Source of the DNA: Spirochaetaceae bacterium
Lineage (GTDB): Bacteria > Spirochaetota > Spirochaetia > Treponematales > Breznakiellaceae
NCBI GenBank assembly: GCA_031279895.1
Contig: JAITHR010000081.1
Span: 1 to 8,032, forward strand
Reading direction: 5' to 3'
DNA length: 8,032 nt
Below are positions 1-6,037 of this stretch, one piece after another. The notes beneath the pieces were generated by a model that was not told the DNA's origin, ran no database searches, and worked only from the letters and a program-made list of their open reading frames with translations. Both the position numbers and the translations under genes were made by a program. How positions within the stretch are numbered: position 1 is the first letter of the stretch; each line of letters begins with the position of its first letter.

Positions 1-665
1 CCCGCTACGCCTACACCTACGAACCGGAGACGCGGGCCGGGGAGATTGAAACCCTGGGCGCGTTCACCGTAAGCGAAGACTTCCTCACCATGACCTTCAC
101 GCGCTATAACGGCGCCATACCGGACGCGGTGTTCGAGAACAGCGGCGCCGCCATCGCAAGGGCGCTCTGGGTCTGGGAGCAGAGCGTCCTCCAGTTCGGG
201 CCCATAAAAGCGTCGCTCAACGGCGCACTCTACCCCTACTCCTTCGATTCGGCAACGCGCACCGGAACCATCGAAAAAATCGGGCAGTTCACCCTGGCGG
301 AAGACGGCGCCTCGATTACCGTAACGCAGTTCCGGCGGGCGGCCTACGACCTCGTGTTCGAGAAGGCAAGCGCAAAGCCCGCGTGGACCGGCAGCCTCAT
401 CGGAACCTCCTGGGGCTGGCAGAACGGGTTCAACGGGTGGATGGTCTTCGAGTTTATGAACGAAACCGAGGTCATCCTCATATTCACCGAAAGCACGTAC
501 CACTCGGACACGCCGGAGGTCTACGCCTACACGTATAACCGCCAGAGCCAAAGCGGGAACATCCCGACCCAGGGACCCTTCGCCCTCACGAACGGGAACA
601 AAGTCCTCTGGTTTAGCCAGTGGCGAGCCTATCCCCACGGCGCGGAATACACGCGGATAGAGTGA
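1..665 (+). CDS. Beta-module (lipo)protein, 5'-truncated by window edge
   Basis: The reading frame is open from base 3 to the TGA at 663-665, so the true start lies upstream; the ATG at 90 is internal. I do not recognise a named family. The protein is a paralogue of the gene at 806-1954. Both contain a segment reading ETRAG-x-IETLGAFTVSEDFLTM, and both end in a similar tail (AYPHGAEYTRIE here, PYPHGADFRRQE there). Three modules of roughly 70-95 residues can be seen. Each holds a Y-x-Y-x-(F/Y) strand, a polar turn with T/S-G, a G-x-F-(T/A)-(V/L) strand and a final hydrophobic strand. This pattern suggests a beta-rich, possibly lipocalin-like fold. By analogy with the paralogue it is probably a lipoprotein, but its N-terminus is not visible. 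The position upstream of a TonB receptor suggests a surface or periplasmic accessory role, which is inference. Confidence 0.85.
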   Translation, partial: RYAYTYEPETRAGEIETLGAFTVSEDFLTMTFTRYNGAIPDAVFENSGAAIARALWVWEQSVLQFGPIKASLNGALYPYSFDSATRTGTIEKIGQFTLAEDGASITVTQFRRAAYDLVFEKASAKPAWTGSLIGTSWGWQNGFNGWMVFEFMNETEVILIFTESTYHSDTPEVYAYTYNRQSQSGNIPTQGPFALTNGNKVLWFSQWRAYPHGAEYTRIE

Positions 666-670
666 AGGCG

Positions 671-750
671 CGAAGCGGACCGTCTCCGACGGTTCCATAA
701 GCGTCCTGCGAAGCGCTCCGAAGCCGGTCGTTGACTGGTTACAGGCGCGT
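671..750 (+). repeat. Dispersed hairpin repeat, intergenic copy
   Basis: Six bases after the stop of the first gene begins a copy of the window's repeat family. The perfect hairpin CCGTC-TCC-GACGG is at 680-692, followed by TTCCATAAGCGTCCTGCG and then GGTCGTTGACTGGTTACAGG. The whole stretch is nearly identical to 907-987 inside the next gene. The differences I see in the shared part are one base substitution (CATAAGC versus CATAAAC) and one extra C (AAGCCGG versus AAGCGG). The two copies therefore share a recent origin. Confidence 0.85.
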
Positions 751-791
751 GGTAAGCGGACAGAATAGCGTGATTGGTATAGCTTTATTGT

Positions 792-799
792 AGAAGGAG
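792..799 (+). promoter_or_regulatory. Ribosome binding site deciding the start at 806
   Basis: AGAAGGAG lies six bases before ATG 806, inside a short AT-rich stretch (about 771-805) between repeat-derived GC-rich segments. This strong site argues that translation starts at 806, even though the next 60 or so codons are repeat DNA. No comparable site precedes the hydrophobic signal sequence further downstream. A weak -10-like TATAGC is at 778-783, with no convincing -35. Confidence 0.7.
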
Positions 800-805
800 T
801 TTTCT

Positions 806-1954
806 ATGGTTTTTTCAGAAAAGAGATGTGGGCCGCCTGCGCCGCGGCTCAAAGCGGTCGTTGACCGTCTCCGACGGTTCCATAAGCGTCTTGCGAAGCG
901 CGGCAAAGCGGTCGTTGACCGTCTCCGACGGTTCCATAAACGTCCTGCGAAGCGCTCCGAAGCGGTCGTTGACTGGTTACAGGCGCTAGGCGGGACGCTG
1001 TTTGAAACAGCCGGAGGCTGCCCCACACCCCACATCAACGGCGTCCTGCGCCGCGCCTTCGTGCTGGTCGGTCTGTTTATCTTCGCGTCGTGCGCGCCGG
1101 AAGTGGAAACGGACCCGCGCCCCAAGAAAGAGGCGGAAGCGGAAGAAGCGGTAACGCTTAACGGCATCGTCTTTCAGTGGGACGGCACGGAAACCCGCCT
1201 CACCTTCAGGGAATCCACCGTAACCTACAACGTGGGCTACCCGCCGCCGGCCTACCCGTACACGTTTGACCCCGAGACGCGGGCCGGGACCATCGAAACC
1301 CTGGGCGCGTTTACCGTGAGCGAAGACTTTCTTACCATGGACTTCCCGAACTTTAACGGCGTAGCGCCCGCGCAGTGTAAGAACCTCAACGCCGCCATCG
1401 TCGGAAGCGTCTGGCGCCTCAACCACGGGGTTCTGACCTTCGGGCCGAAAAACGTGAAACTCCACAAGTCAACGTATACCTACTCGTTCGACGCGGCCAC
1501 GAAAACCGGCACCGTCTCCGGCGTTACCCACACAAACGGCGAGTGGACGAAGCTCGGACCCTTCAGCCTAAGCGACGACGGCCAGTCCGTTACGTTCTCG
1601 GACTACAAGGAGTCCCTCATACCGGTTACGTTCACCAAGGAGCCGGCTGGAGGCGGCACGTCGGACAGCGCGTCCCTCGTGGGCTCCGACTGGTGGTGGG
1701 ACAGCACGAGCCTCCACCTGGATTTCATAAACGAGAACACCGCGCTCCTCTGGAGTATCTCCGGCTACTACGCGATACCCATCATCTACGATTACACGTT
1801 TAACCCGTCAAACCATACCGGCGCCGTTACCAACGGGCGGAACCGCATCGGCACAAAGTACGCCCTGGGAACCTACGGGATACAGCGGGACGTGCTTTCT
1901 TTCGTCCAGTACGGCCCGTATCCCCATGGCGCGGATTTTCGGAGGCAGGAGTAA
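806..1954 (+). CDS. Three-module beta-rich lipoprotein with repeat-encoded N-terminus
   Basis: The 382-residue protein falls into three parts. Residues 1-80 are very basic; from about residue 12 to 71 they are encoded by the dispersed repeat, including an 18-residue tandem (AVVDRLRRFHKR units starting near residues 16, 34 and 52). Residues 81-96 (LRRAFVLVGLFIFASC) form a signal sequence ending in a loose lipobox with Cys96. The exported part follows a charged linker and has three modules, roughly 115-190, 195-278 and 290-382. Each module has a W-x or V-G-S-x-W start, an L-T-F/L-D-F strand, a Y-x-Y-(T/S)-F turn motif with T-x-T-G or a relative of it, and a G-x-F/G-x-Y strand. It is paralogous to the gene ending at 665. 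I do not recognise a named family; a lipocalin-like fold is a guess. The start at 806 is supported by AGAAGGAG. If the repeat is a late insertion, the ancestral protein began with MVFSEKR or with a start close to the signal sequence. The gene runs into the TonB receptor gene after 63-66 bases, so the two are probably co-transcribed. Confidence 0.85.
   Translation: MVFSEKRCGPPAPRLKAVVDRLRRFHKRLAKRGKAVVDRLRRFHKRPAKRSEAVVDWLQALGGTLFETAGGCPTPHINGVLRRAFVLVGLFIFASCAPEVETDPRPKKEAEAEEAVTLNGIVFQWDGTETRLTFRESTVTYNVGYPPPAYPYTFDPETRAGTIETLGAFTVSEDFLTMDFPNFNGVAPAQCKNLNAAIVGSVWRLNHGVLTFGPKNVKLHKSTYTYSFDAATKTGTVSGVTHTNGEWTKLGPFSLSDDGQSVTFSDYKESLIPVTFTKEPAGGGTSDSASLVGSDWWWDSTSLHLDFINENTALLWSISGYYAIPIIYDYTFNPSNHTGAVTNGRNRIGTKYALGTYGIQRDVLSFVQYGPYPHGADFRRQE
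839..1020 (+). repeat. Repeat cluster inside the lipoprotein gene, 54-bp tandem period
   Basis: GCGCCGCGGCTCAAA (839-853) recurs exactly at 7775-7789. Hairpin CCGTCTCCGACGG occurs at 865-877 and 919-931. The GCGGTCGTTGAC segment recurs at about 854, 908 and 962, giving a period of exactly 54 bp (18 codons), so the frame is kept. A last module, in the opposite orientation, spans 989-1020: its reverse strand reads CAGCC-TCC-GGCTG followed by TTTCAAACAGCGTCCCGCC. All of it is translated in the lipoprotein frame without a stop. Confidence 0.85.
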
Positions 1955-2039
1955 AGTATGAAACAACGCATAACCCACAGGAAAAAACATGGCGCGGACT
2001 TTCGGAGGCAGGAGTAAATGATGAAACAGCACATAACCC
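1925..2039 (+). repeat. Tandem duplication of the gene junction, 63-bp period
   Basis: CATGGCGCGGA begins at 1925 and again at 1988. Each copy carries the last codons of the lipoprotein gene, GGAGGCAGGAG, a TAA stop, an ATG start and ATGAAACA(A/G) plus CATAACCC of the receptor gene. A few substitutions separate the copies (ATTTTC/ACTTTC, AAAGTATG/AAATGATG, AACGCAT/AGCACAT). The offset is exactly 63 bp, so ATG 1958 in copy 1 corresponds to ATG 2021 in copy 2. Copy 1 carries the actual lipoprotein stop and copy 2 the actual receptor start. Confidence 0.9.
1958..2017 (+). CDS. 19-codon fusion ORF, possible leader peptide
   Basis: ATG 1958 opens a frame reading MKQRITHRKKHGADFRRQE and ending at TAA 2015-2017. 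Its first part matches the receptor N-terminus (MKQHITRRG) and its end matches the lipoprotein C-terminus (HGADFRRQE). It is therefore a by-product of the junction duplication. AGGAG at 1947-1951 stands six bases before the start, a good ribosome site. Its stop abuts ATG 2018 and lies three bases before ATG 2021, so translating it could couple ribosomes into the receptor gene. It is highly basic and has no signal sequence. Whether it is translated or functional is unknown; chance maintenance of a duplicated ribosome site is equally possible. Confidence 0.4.
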   Translation: MKQRITHRKKHGADFRRQE

Positions 2040-4123
2040 GCCGCGGAACCCGCGAAAGCCTCTCGTTGGGCGCACTCTTTCTTCTTATGCTTATGTTGGC
2101 CCTCGCGCATCCGGTCAGGGCGCAGGAAACGCAGTCCCCGTCCCCGTCGGAGTCGTCGGAGTCGGAGTCGGAGGCCGAAGAAGACGACGAAGACTACCTC
2201 CTTATGGGAGAGGACGCGGGGCTTACGGTGGAAGGCCGGCGCCCCGCCGACACCCCCGCGGCGCCGGAAACCTCCCCCTACGGGCAGAAAAACACGGTAA
2301 CAAAAGAACAGATCCACGACCAGGGGTCCCGCGACCTCCTCGACGCGCTGCGCAACGTACCCGGGGTCTCTTTCAGCAAGCGGAACCTCATAGGCGGGGA
2401 CACCGGCACGAGCCTCTATATCCGCGGGCGCGGCGCGAGCCACCCGTCGGTCGAAACCATTACCAACTTCGACGGGGTTCCGCGGAACGGCGCGATTTAC
2501 GGGCAGTCCATGCCGGACGCTTTCTCCCTTGACATCGCCGAGCGGGTTGACGTCTACAAGTCCCCCCAGATTACCGCCTTCGGCGTGGGCTACGCCCTGG
2601 TTGACATGATACCGCGCCGCATGAAAACCGAAGGCTGGGAGGTGGAGGCCGGCCTTTCCCTGGGAAGCTACCTCACCTTCGCGGAGAACCTCTCTTTCGG
2701 TTTCAAGAAAAAAGCCTTTGACATCTTCGCGGCCCAAAGCTGGACCTCCACCGAAGGCCACGAGGAACACGCCAAAGCGTACCGGCAAAGCTACTACCTC
2801 AATACCGGCTGGACCTTTACCCCCAACTGGGACATCCGCCTCCTGGGGAACTTCGTGAACGCCCGCTCCGAGCGCCCCCGCAAAGAGGGGCAGGACGCGG
2901 CGGAGATTCTGCCGAGCTTCCGCACCGATTCGGGGATTGCCACACTCACGGTAAACAATACCTTTGACAAGGCAAAGGGCTACGGGAAAGCGTACCTGAG
3001 CCGCACCGCGTTTTACTGGGAAGACGAGAACCCCTCGCTTGACGGGGACTATTCCATTCAGGATATTACGGTTGTGGGGTTCCGCATGAAAGAATCCCTC
3101 TGGCTCTGGCCCAACGGCGAGATTATCGCGGGCATGGATATTGACTGGACGCGGACGCGCAACCTGGACCACAACGAGGCCTGGCCCTCGGTGCTGAGCG
3201 AGTTTCCCGATATGTTCCTGTTTTCCCCGTACCTTGCGGCAAGCCATTACTTCGGGAAGCCCGACTGGTTCCACATCACCCCCCAGGCGGGCATCCGCGC
3301 TTACGTGCATACGGTCTGGGCGAACACCGCGGCCCCCCAGTTCGGCGTGGTCGCGGGCTACAAGAACACCGATTTGTACGCCAACTACGTGCTGGGCTAC
3401 GTGTACCCGGCGCCGGCGAACATCCAGTCCCTGGTGAACGCCGGCGGCGCGTCTGACGCCCGCTTAAAGGAGGTTGACCCGGAGATCGTGTACCACCACG
3501 AAATCGGCGTAACCCACCGCTTTGACTATGACGCGGTGCAGGCAACGATAGGCGGCTCCTTCTTTTACGACGACGGGCGCAACCGCATCATCGCGGTCTC
3601 AAGCGTGCCGGAGAACGCCTCCCTCGTGTCGTACTTCAGAATAACGGGCGTGGAGGTGTACGGCACTGTAACCCCCCTCGAAGACCTCAACCTCTTTGCC
3701 GGCGGGTCGTGGATGACCGTGCGGGCCAGAGGGGAAGACGGCGTTGAGGTTGACAAGATGCCCTTTACGCCGGACTTGAGCGCGTCCGTCGGGTTTTCAT
3801 GGAGGTTAAGCTGTTTTAAGGTACAGTACCTTGAGAACGTAACGGTTTCCGGGGACTACCGGTATCTGGGCGGGGTATACGCCGCGACTGCCCTGCAATT
3901 CAGTGCGGGCTTTATCAACTCCGACGAAACCTCCCGCCTTGACGACCAGCACCTCGTCCGCCTCCGCCTGGCCTACGAGATGAGTTACCGGAAATGGCGC
4001 ATCCACAAGGCCGAAGCGTATATCAACATGGACAACCTGCTCAATCAAACCTACGAGTATTGGCCCGGATACCGGCTGCCCGGCATCACGGTCATGGCCG
4101 GACTAACCGTTACGCTAAACTAA
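2021..4123 (+). CDS. TonB-dependent outer-membrane receptor
   Basis: This is a 700-residue protein of ordinary length for the family. I chose ATG 2021 because AGGAG at 2010-2014 is six bases upstream and the duplicated junction aligns it with ATG 1958; ATG 2018 would add one Met. A signal peptide (hydrophobic about 14-30) ends near Ala34 (P-V-R-A). A Ser/Glu/Asp-rich linker (about 39-58) and a possible TonB box (GLTVEGRR, about 67-74) follow. The plug spans about 85-200: VTKEQI, DLLDALRNVPGVSF, LYIRGRG, the D-G-V-P-R-N-G-A-I-Y-G-Q turn, and ERVDVYKSPQITAFG. The remainder is an amphipathic barrel with a typical last region (NLLNQTYEYWPGYRLPG then MAGLTVTLN). The end is Asn rather than the common aromatic residue. 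It would import a ligand across the outer membrane using TonB-ExbBD energy. The ABC importer downstream suggests a metal or metal chelate, but I see no His-rich loop, so the substrate is inferred from context only. Confidence 0.93.
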   Translation: MKQHITRRGTRESLSLGALFLLMLMLALAHPVRAQETQSPSPSESSESESEAEEDDEDYLLMGEDAGLTVEGRRPADTPAAPETSPYGQKNTVTKEQIHDQGSRDLLDALRNVPGVSFSKRNLIGGDTGTSLYIRGRGASHPSVETITNFDGVPRNGAIYGQSMPDAFSLDIAERVDVYKSPQITAFGVGYALVDMIPRRMKTEGWEVEAGLSLGSYLTFAENLSFGFKKKAFDIFAAQSWTSTEGHEEHAKAYRQSYYLNTGWTFTPNWDIRLLGNFVNARSERPRKEGQDAAEILPSFRTDSGIATLTVNNTFDKAKGYGKAYLSRTAFYWEDENPSLDGDYSIQDITVVGFRMKESLWLWPNGEIIAGMDIDWTRTRNLDHNEAWPSVLSEFPDMFLFSPYLAASHYFGKPDWFHITPQAGIRAYVHTVWANTAAPQFGVVAGYKNTDLYANYVLGYVYPAPANIQSLVNAGGASDARLKEVDPEIVYHHEIGVTHRFDYDAVQATIGGSFFYDDGRNRIIAVSSVPENASLVSYFRITGVEVYGTVTPLEDLNLFAGGSWMTVRARGEDGVEVDKMPFTPDLSASVGFSWRLSCFKVQYLENVTVSGDYRYLGGVYAATALQFSAGFINSDETSRLDDQHLVRLRLAYEMSYRKWRIHKAEAYINMDNLLNQTYEYWPGYRLPGITVMAGLTVTLN
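2147..2173 (+). repeat. In-frame TCGGAG hexamer repeat in receptor linker
   Basis: TCGGAG occurs at 2147, 2156, 2162 and 2168, with one extra TCG between the first two. It encodes alternating Ser and Glu in the acidic linker just after the receptor's signal peptide. Units are six bases, so gain or loss of a unit would change linker length without a frameshift. Confidence 0.7.
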
Positions 4124-4170
4124 CAGCCTCCGGCCCGCCTCCGGCGGTTTCAAACGCTTCCTGCGGTGCG
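4124..4170 (+). repeat. Dispersed hairpin repeat, CCGCC stem variant
   Basis: Directly after the receptor stop is CAGCCTCCGGC, then a perfect hairpin CCGCC-TCC-GGCGG at 4135-4147, then TTTCAAACGCTTCCTGCG. Compared with CCGTC-TCC-GACGG elsewhere, both stem positions changed together (T to C and A to G). It may also serve as a 3' hairpin of the receptor transcript, but no T-run follows. Confidence 0.75.
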
Positions 4171-4265
4171 CCTCAAAGCCCACGCAGTTCGCTTAGGAAC
4201 CGGTCGTTGTTCGGAACGCCGCGTTCTTAGAGCCGCGCCGGTAAACAGTCGGCGTAAGAGAAAGG
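4171..4265. other. Gene-free stretch between repeat copies
   Basis: I see no credible gene here. AACCGGTCGTTG at about 4199-4210 resembles the AAGCCGGTCGTTGAC piece of the repeat at 721, so this is probably decayed repeat. GTTC-GCTTAG-GAAC (4188-4201) is a weak inverted repeat. Confidence 0.4.
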
Positions 4266-4320
4266 CGCTTTGCGGGAAGCTTATGGAACACCCTTCGGGT
4301 GCCGTCGGAGACGGTTGACA
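4264..4320 (-). repeat. Dispersed hairpin repeat, reverse orientation, with extra hairpin
   Basis: Read on the minus strand, this stretch is TGTCAA, then hairpin CCGTC-TCC-GACGG (4302-4314), then a second hairpin CACCC-GAA-GGGTG (4289-4301), then TTCCATAAGCTTCCCGC and AAAGCGCC. The tail matches the copy at 7959-7999. The second hairpin has the same geometry (5-bp stem, 3-base loop) but unrelated sequence. It sits exactly between the core and the tail. Confidence 0.8.
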
Positions 4321-4329
4321 GGTTGGCGC

Positions 4330-4532
4330 GGGCGGGATACACTGACACTGTTATTTTTCTTTGATTGGGGCGGTATGAAACCGCTCCTCCATAAAAAGGT
4401 ATGAAGCCTCTGTTTCTCTGTTTTTTTATTCTTTATTTTTATTCTTTTATAACGGGCTTTTCGCAACAGTCGCGGGAACGTCTTTTTATAAAGATAAAAA
4501 ATCTCATTCTTTAATACGGTAAGGAGAAAAGA
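4330..4532 (+). promoter_or_regulatory. AT-rich leader and probable promoter of the metal importer operon
   Basis: Base composition shifts sharply to A/T here, unlike the flanking DNA. A stem GCGGT-ATGAA-ACCGC lies at 4370-4384 and can be extended outward by GG and CC; GGTATGAA is repeated at 4372 and 4398. Possible -10 elements are TATAAC (4448-4453) and TATAAA (4487-4492), without clear -35 partners. The ribosome site AAGGAG is at 4521-4526. A metal-responsive operator would be expected here, but I cannot identify a clear Zur/Fur-like palindrome. The stem could instead be a relic of the dispersed repeat, whose minus strand reads TTATGAAACC. Confidence 0.45.
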
Positions 4533-5357
4533 ATGTATCGCACCAACCGAAGAAGAACAACACCCGGCGCCGCGAAAATCCTGTTTGGGGTTCTGGCGCT
4601 TACGGTGGCGTTTTCTGCTTCCGCGTCTGCCGGAAGCAAGAAAGAACAACCAGCCAAAAAGACCGCCTCCGGCGGCGGGAAAGTCGTTGTGGCCTCAACG
4701 TCATGGGTCGCGGCAATCGCACGGGCCGGCGGAGCGCAAAATGTCCGCGTGCTTGCGCCGGTAGACCTGCGCCACCCCCCTGAGTACGAACTAAGGCCCT
4801 CGGACCTGACCGCCGCAGGGGAGGCGGACCTTATTGTCTACGCCGGATGGGAGATGTTCGCCGAAAAACTGGCGGAAACCGCCGGCGGCGCGAACGTGCG
4901 GATGCTCAAACTGGCCACGACCAATACGCCGGAGGCGCTGAAAGCAGAAGCGCGTAAAGTGGCCGAGGCCCTCGGCACCGTGTCCGCCTTTGAAGCGTGG
5001 GCCGCAAGCTTCGACCCGTTTGCCGAAGACCTGCGGCGCCGCGTACAGGACGCCTACGCGGACCGGCGGGCAGTGGTGCAAAGGATGCAGACCCCGTTTA
5101 TCCAGTGGCTGGGCTTTGAGATAATCGGGGAATACGGCCCGGCGGAGCCTTCTCCCGCGGTTATCCTCGAACTGGTCCAGACAAAGCCCCCGCTCGTGGT
5201 GGACAACTATCACGGGCCCTCCGGCTTTCCCATTGCCGAAGCCGCCGGCGCACCCTACGCGGAACTGCTCAACTTTCCCGGCAAAGACGGCACCGAAACT
5301 CTGGAAGACCTCTTCCGCTACAACGCCGACCTCCTTATCAACGCCGTATCCCCATGA
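4533..5357 (+). CDS. Metal ABC transporter substrate-binding protein (ZnuA/TroA-type)
   Basis: The 274-residue protein captures a divalent metal, probably zinc or manganese, in the periplasm and delivers it to the permease encoded downstream. The start at 4533 follows AAGGAG by six bases. A basic n-region (NRRR) and hydrophobic core (about 15-33) ending ASASA form a signal peptide, and no lipobox Cys is present. The mature part begins with VVVASTSW. It contains the family hallmark around residues 78-107: D-L-R-H-P-P-E-Y-E-L-R-P-S-D-L, then EADLIVYAGWEMF. His81 is the likely first metal ligand. A second lobe has GEYGPAEPSP (199-208), then VVDNYHGPSG with His227. The usual mid-protein His ligand motif and the His/acidic loop of classical ZnuA are absent, so the metal site is atypical and the metal is uncertain. 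The TGA stop overlaps the ATPase start (ATGA), indicating translational coupling. Confidence 0.88.
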   Translation: MYRTNRRRTTPGAAKILFGVLALTVAFSASASAGSKKEQPAKKTASGGGKVVVASTSWVAAIARAGGAQNVRVLAPVDLRHPPEYELRPSDLTAAGEADLIVYAGWEMFAEKLAETAGGANVRMLKLATTNTPEALKAEARKVAEALGTVSAFEAWAASFDPFAEDLRRRVQDAYADRRAVVQRMQTPFIQWLGFEIIGEYGPAEPSPAVILELVQTKPPLVVDNYHGPSGFPIAEAAGAPYAELLNFPGKDGTETLEDLFRYNADLLINAVSP

Positions 5358-6037
5358 ACCACGCGGTCAGCCTGCGGAACGTCCGCGCCGGCTACGGCAG
5401 GGTTACGGTTCTTAACGACATCACCCTGTCTATCGAACAGGGAAGTCTCACCGGTCTCTGCGGGCCCAACGGCGCGGGAAAATCAACTTTCATAAAGCTC
5501 TGCCTCGGCATGATACGGCCCCGGTCCGGTTCCCTTACCGTGCTGGAAGCCGTTCCGGGACGCCGGGGGTTTCGGAACACCCTCCTCCGTATCGGGTATG
5601 TGCCGCAGAAGACCGGCGGGGGCCTTATTCCGGCCACGGTGCGCGAGGCCGTGGCAATGGGGCGGTACGGGAAAGCCGGGCTTTTCCGCCGGCTTTCGGC
5701 GCGGGACTGGGCGCCTGTTGACCGGGCGCTGGAGGCCGCGGGCATTGCGGGCATTGCCGCGTCTCTTACGCGGGAGCTTTCCGGGGGCCAGGCCCAGCGG
5801 GTGGCCATTGCCCGTGCCCTGGCCATGGAGCCGGAACTGCTCCTTCTCGACGAGCCCACCGCCAGCCTTGACGCCCAGGGCAGGTCGGAGCTCCTCGCGC
5901 TCGTCAAAACATACCGTTGCGGCACGGTTGTCATGGTTTCCCATGACCCCGAGTCCCTCTCCCGATGCGGGCGTATCTTCCGGTTCGCCGAGGGACGGGC
6001 GGAAGCGCTCGCTTCCGGGGAGAGCCCTCATGCGTAG
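5354..6037 (+). CDS. Metal ABC transporter ATP-binding protein (ZnuC-type)
   Basis: The 227-residue ATPase powers metal import with the neighbouring permease. All nucleotide-binding motifs are intact: Walker A GPNGAGKST (37-45), Q-loop GYVPQ with Gln85, signature LSGGQ (142-146) followed by AQRVAIARAL, Walker B ELLLLDEP (161-168) with Glu167, D-loop SLD (171-173) and the switch His197 in VSHD. The length is slightly short but normal for this subfamily. ATG 5354 overlaps the binding-protein stop by four bases. I see no independent ribosome site better than coupling. The protein's last codons overlap the permease start by eight bases. Metal specificity comes from gene context, since the ATPase sequence alone does not define it. 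Confidence 0.95.
   Translation: MNHAVSLRNVRAGYGRVTVLNDITLSIEQGSLTGLCGPNGAGKSTFIKLCLGMIRPRSGSLTVLEAVPGRRGFRNTLLRIGYVPQKTGGGLIPATVREAVAMGRYGKAGLFRRLSARDWAPVDRALEAAGIAGIAASLTRELSGGQAQRVAIARALAMEPELLLLDEPTASLDAQGRSELLALVKTYRCGTVVMVSHDPESLSRCGRIFRFAEGRAEALASGESPHA

Noticed and set aside
839..987. CRISPR array
   Set aside because: The 54-bp periodic units are near-identical throughout, with no unique spacers. Related copies are scattered in both orientations across the window, so this is a dispersed repeat.
1501..1525. Further repeat core (CCGTCTCCGGCG) in the lipoprotein gene
   Set aside because: Only part of the core matches, the stem is broken and the conserved tail is absent. It lies in normal module-coding sequence, so it is probably chance.
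1808..3310. 500-codon open frame on the minus strand
   Set aside because: It is antisense to the lipoprotein end and the TonB receptor, whose protein is clearly recognisable. The minus-strand translation is rich in Arg, Gly and Val with no domain, as expected for the complement of GC-rich coding DNA.
4124..4320. Rho-independent terminator after the receptor
   Set aside because: GC-rich hairpins are present, but none is followed directly by a T-run; the T-rich stretch begins only near 4350. Termination here is possible but not shown.
4281..4649. 122-codon minus-strand frame across the importer leader
   Set aside because: It spans a repeat copy, an AT-rich leader and the start of the binding-protein gene in antisense. 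It has no recognisable domain, and the Lys-rich part simply reflects the T-rich plus strand.
5598..6029. Upstream extension of the permease frame
   Set aside because: The frame is open, but it lies wholly inside the ATPase gene and its translation is Arg/Pro/Gly-rich with no membrane character. The permease aligns with its family from ATG 6030.
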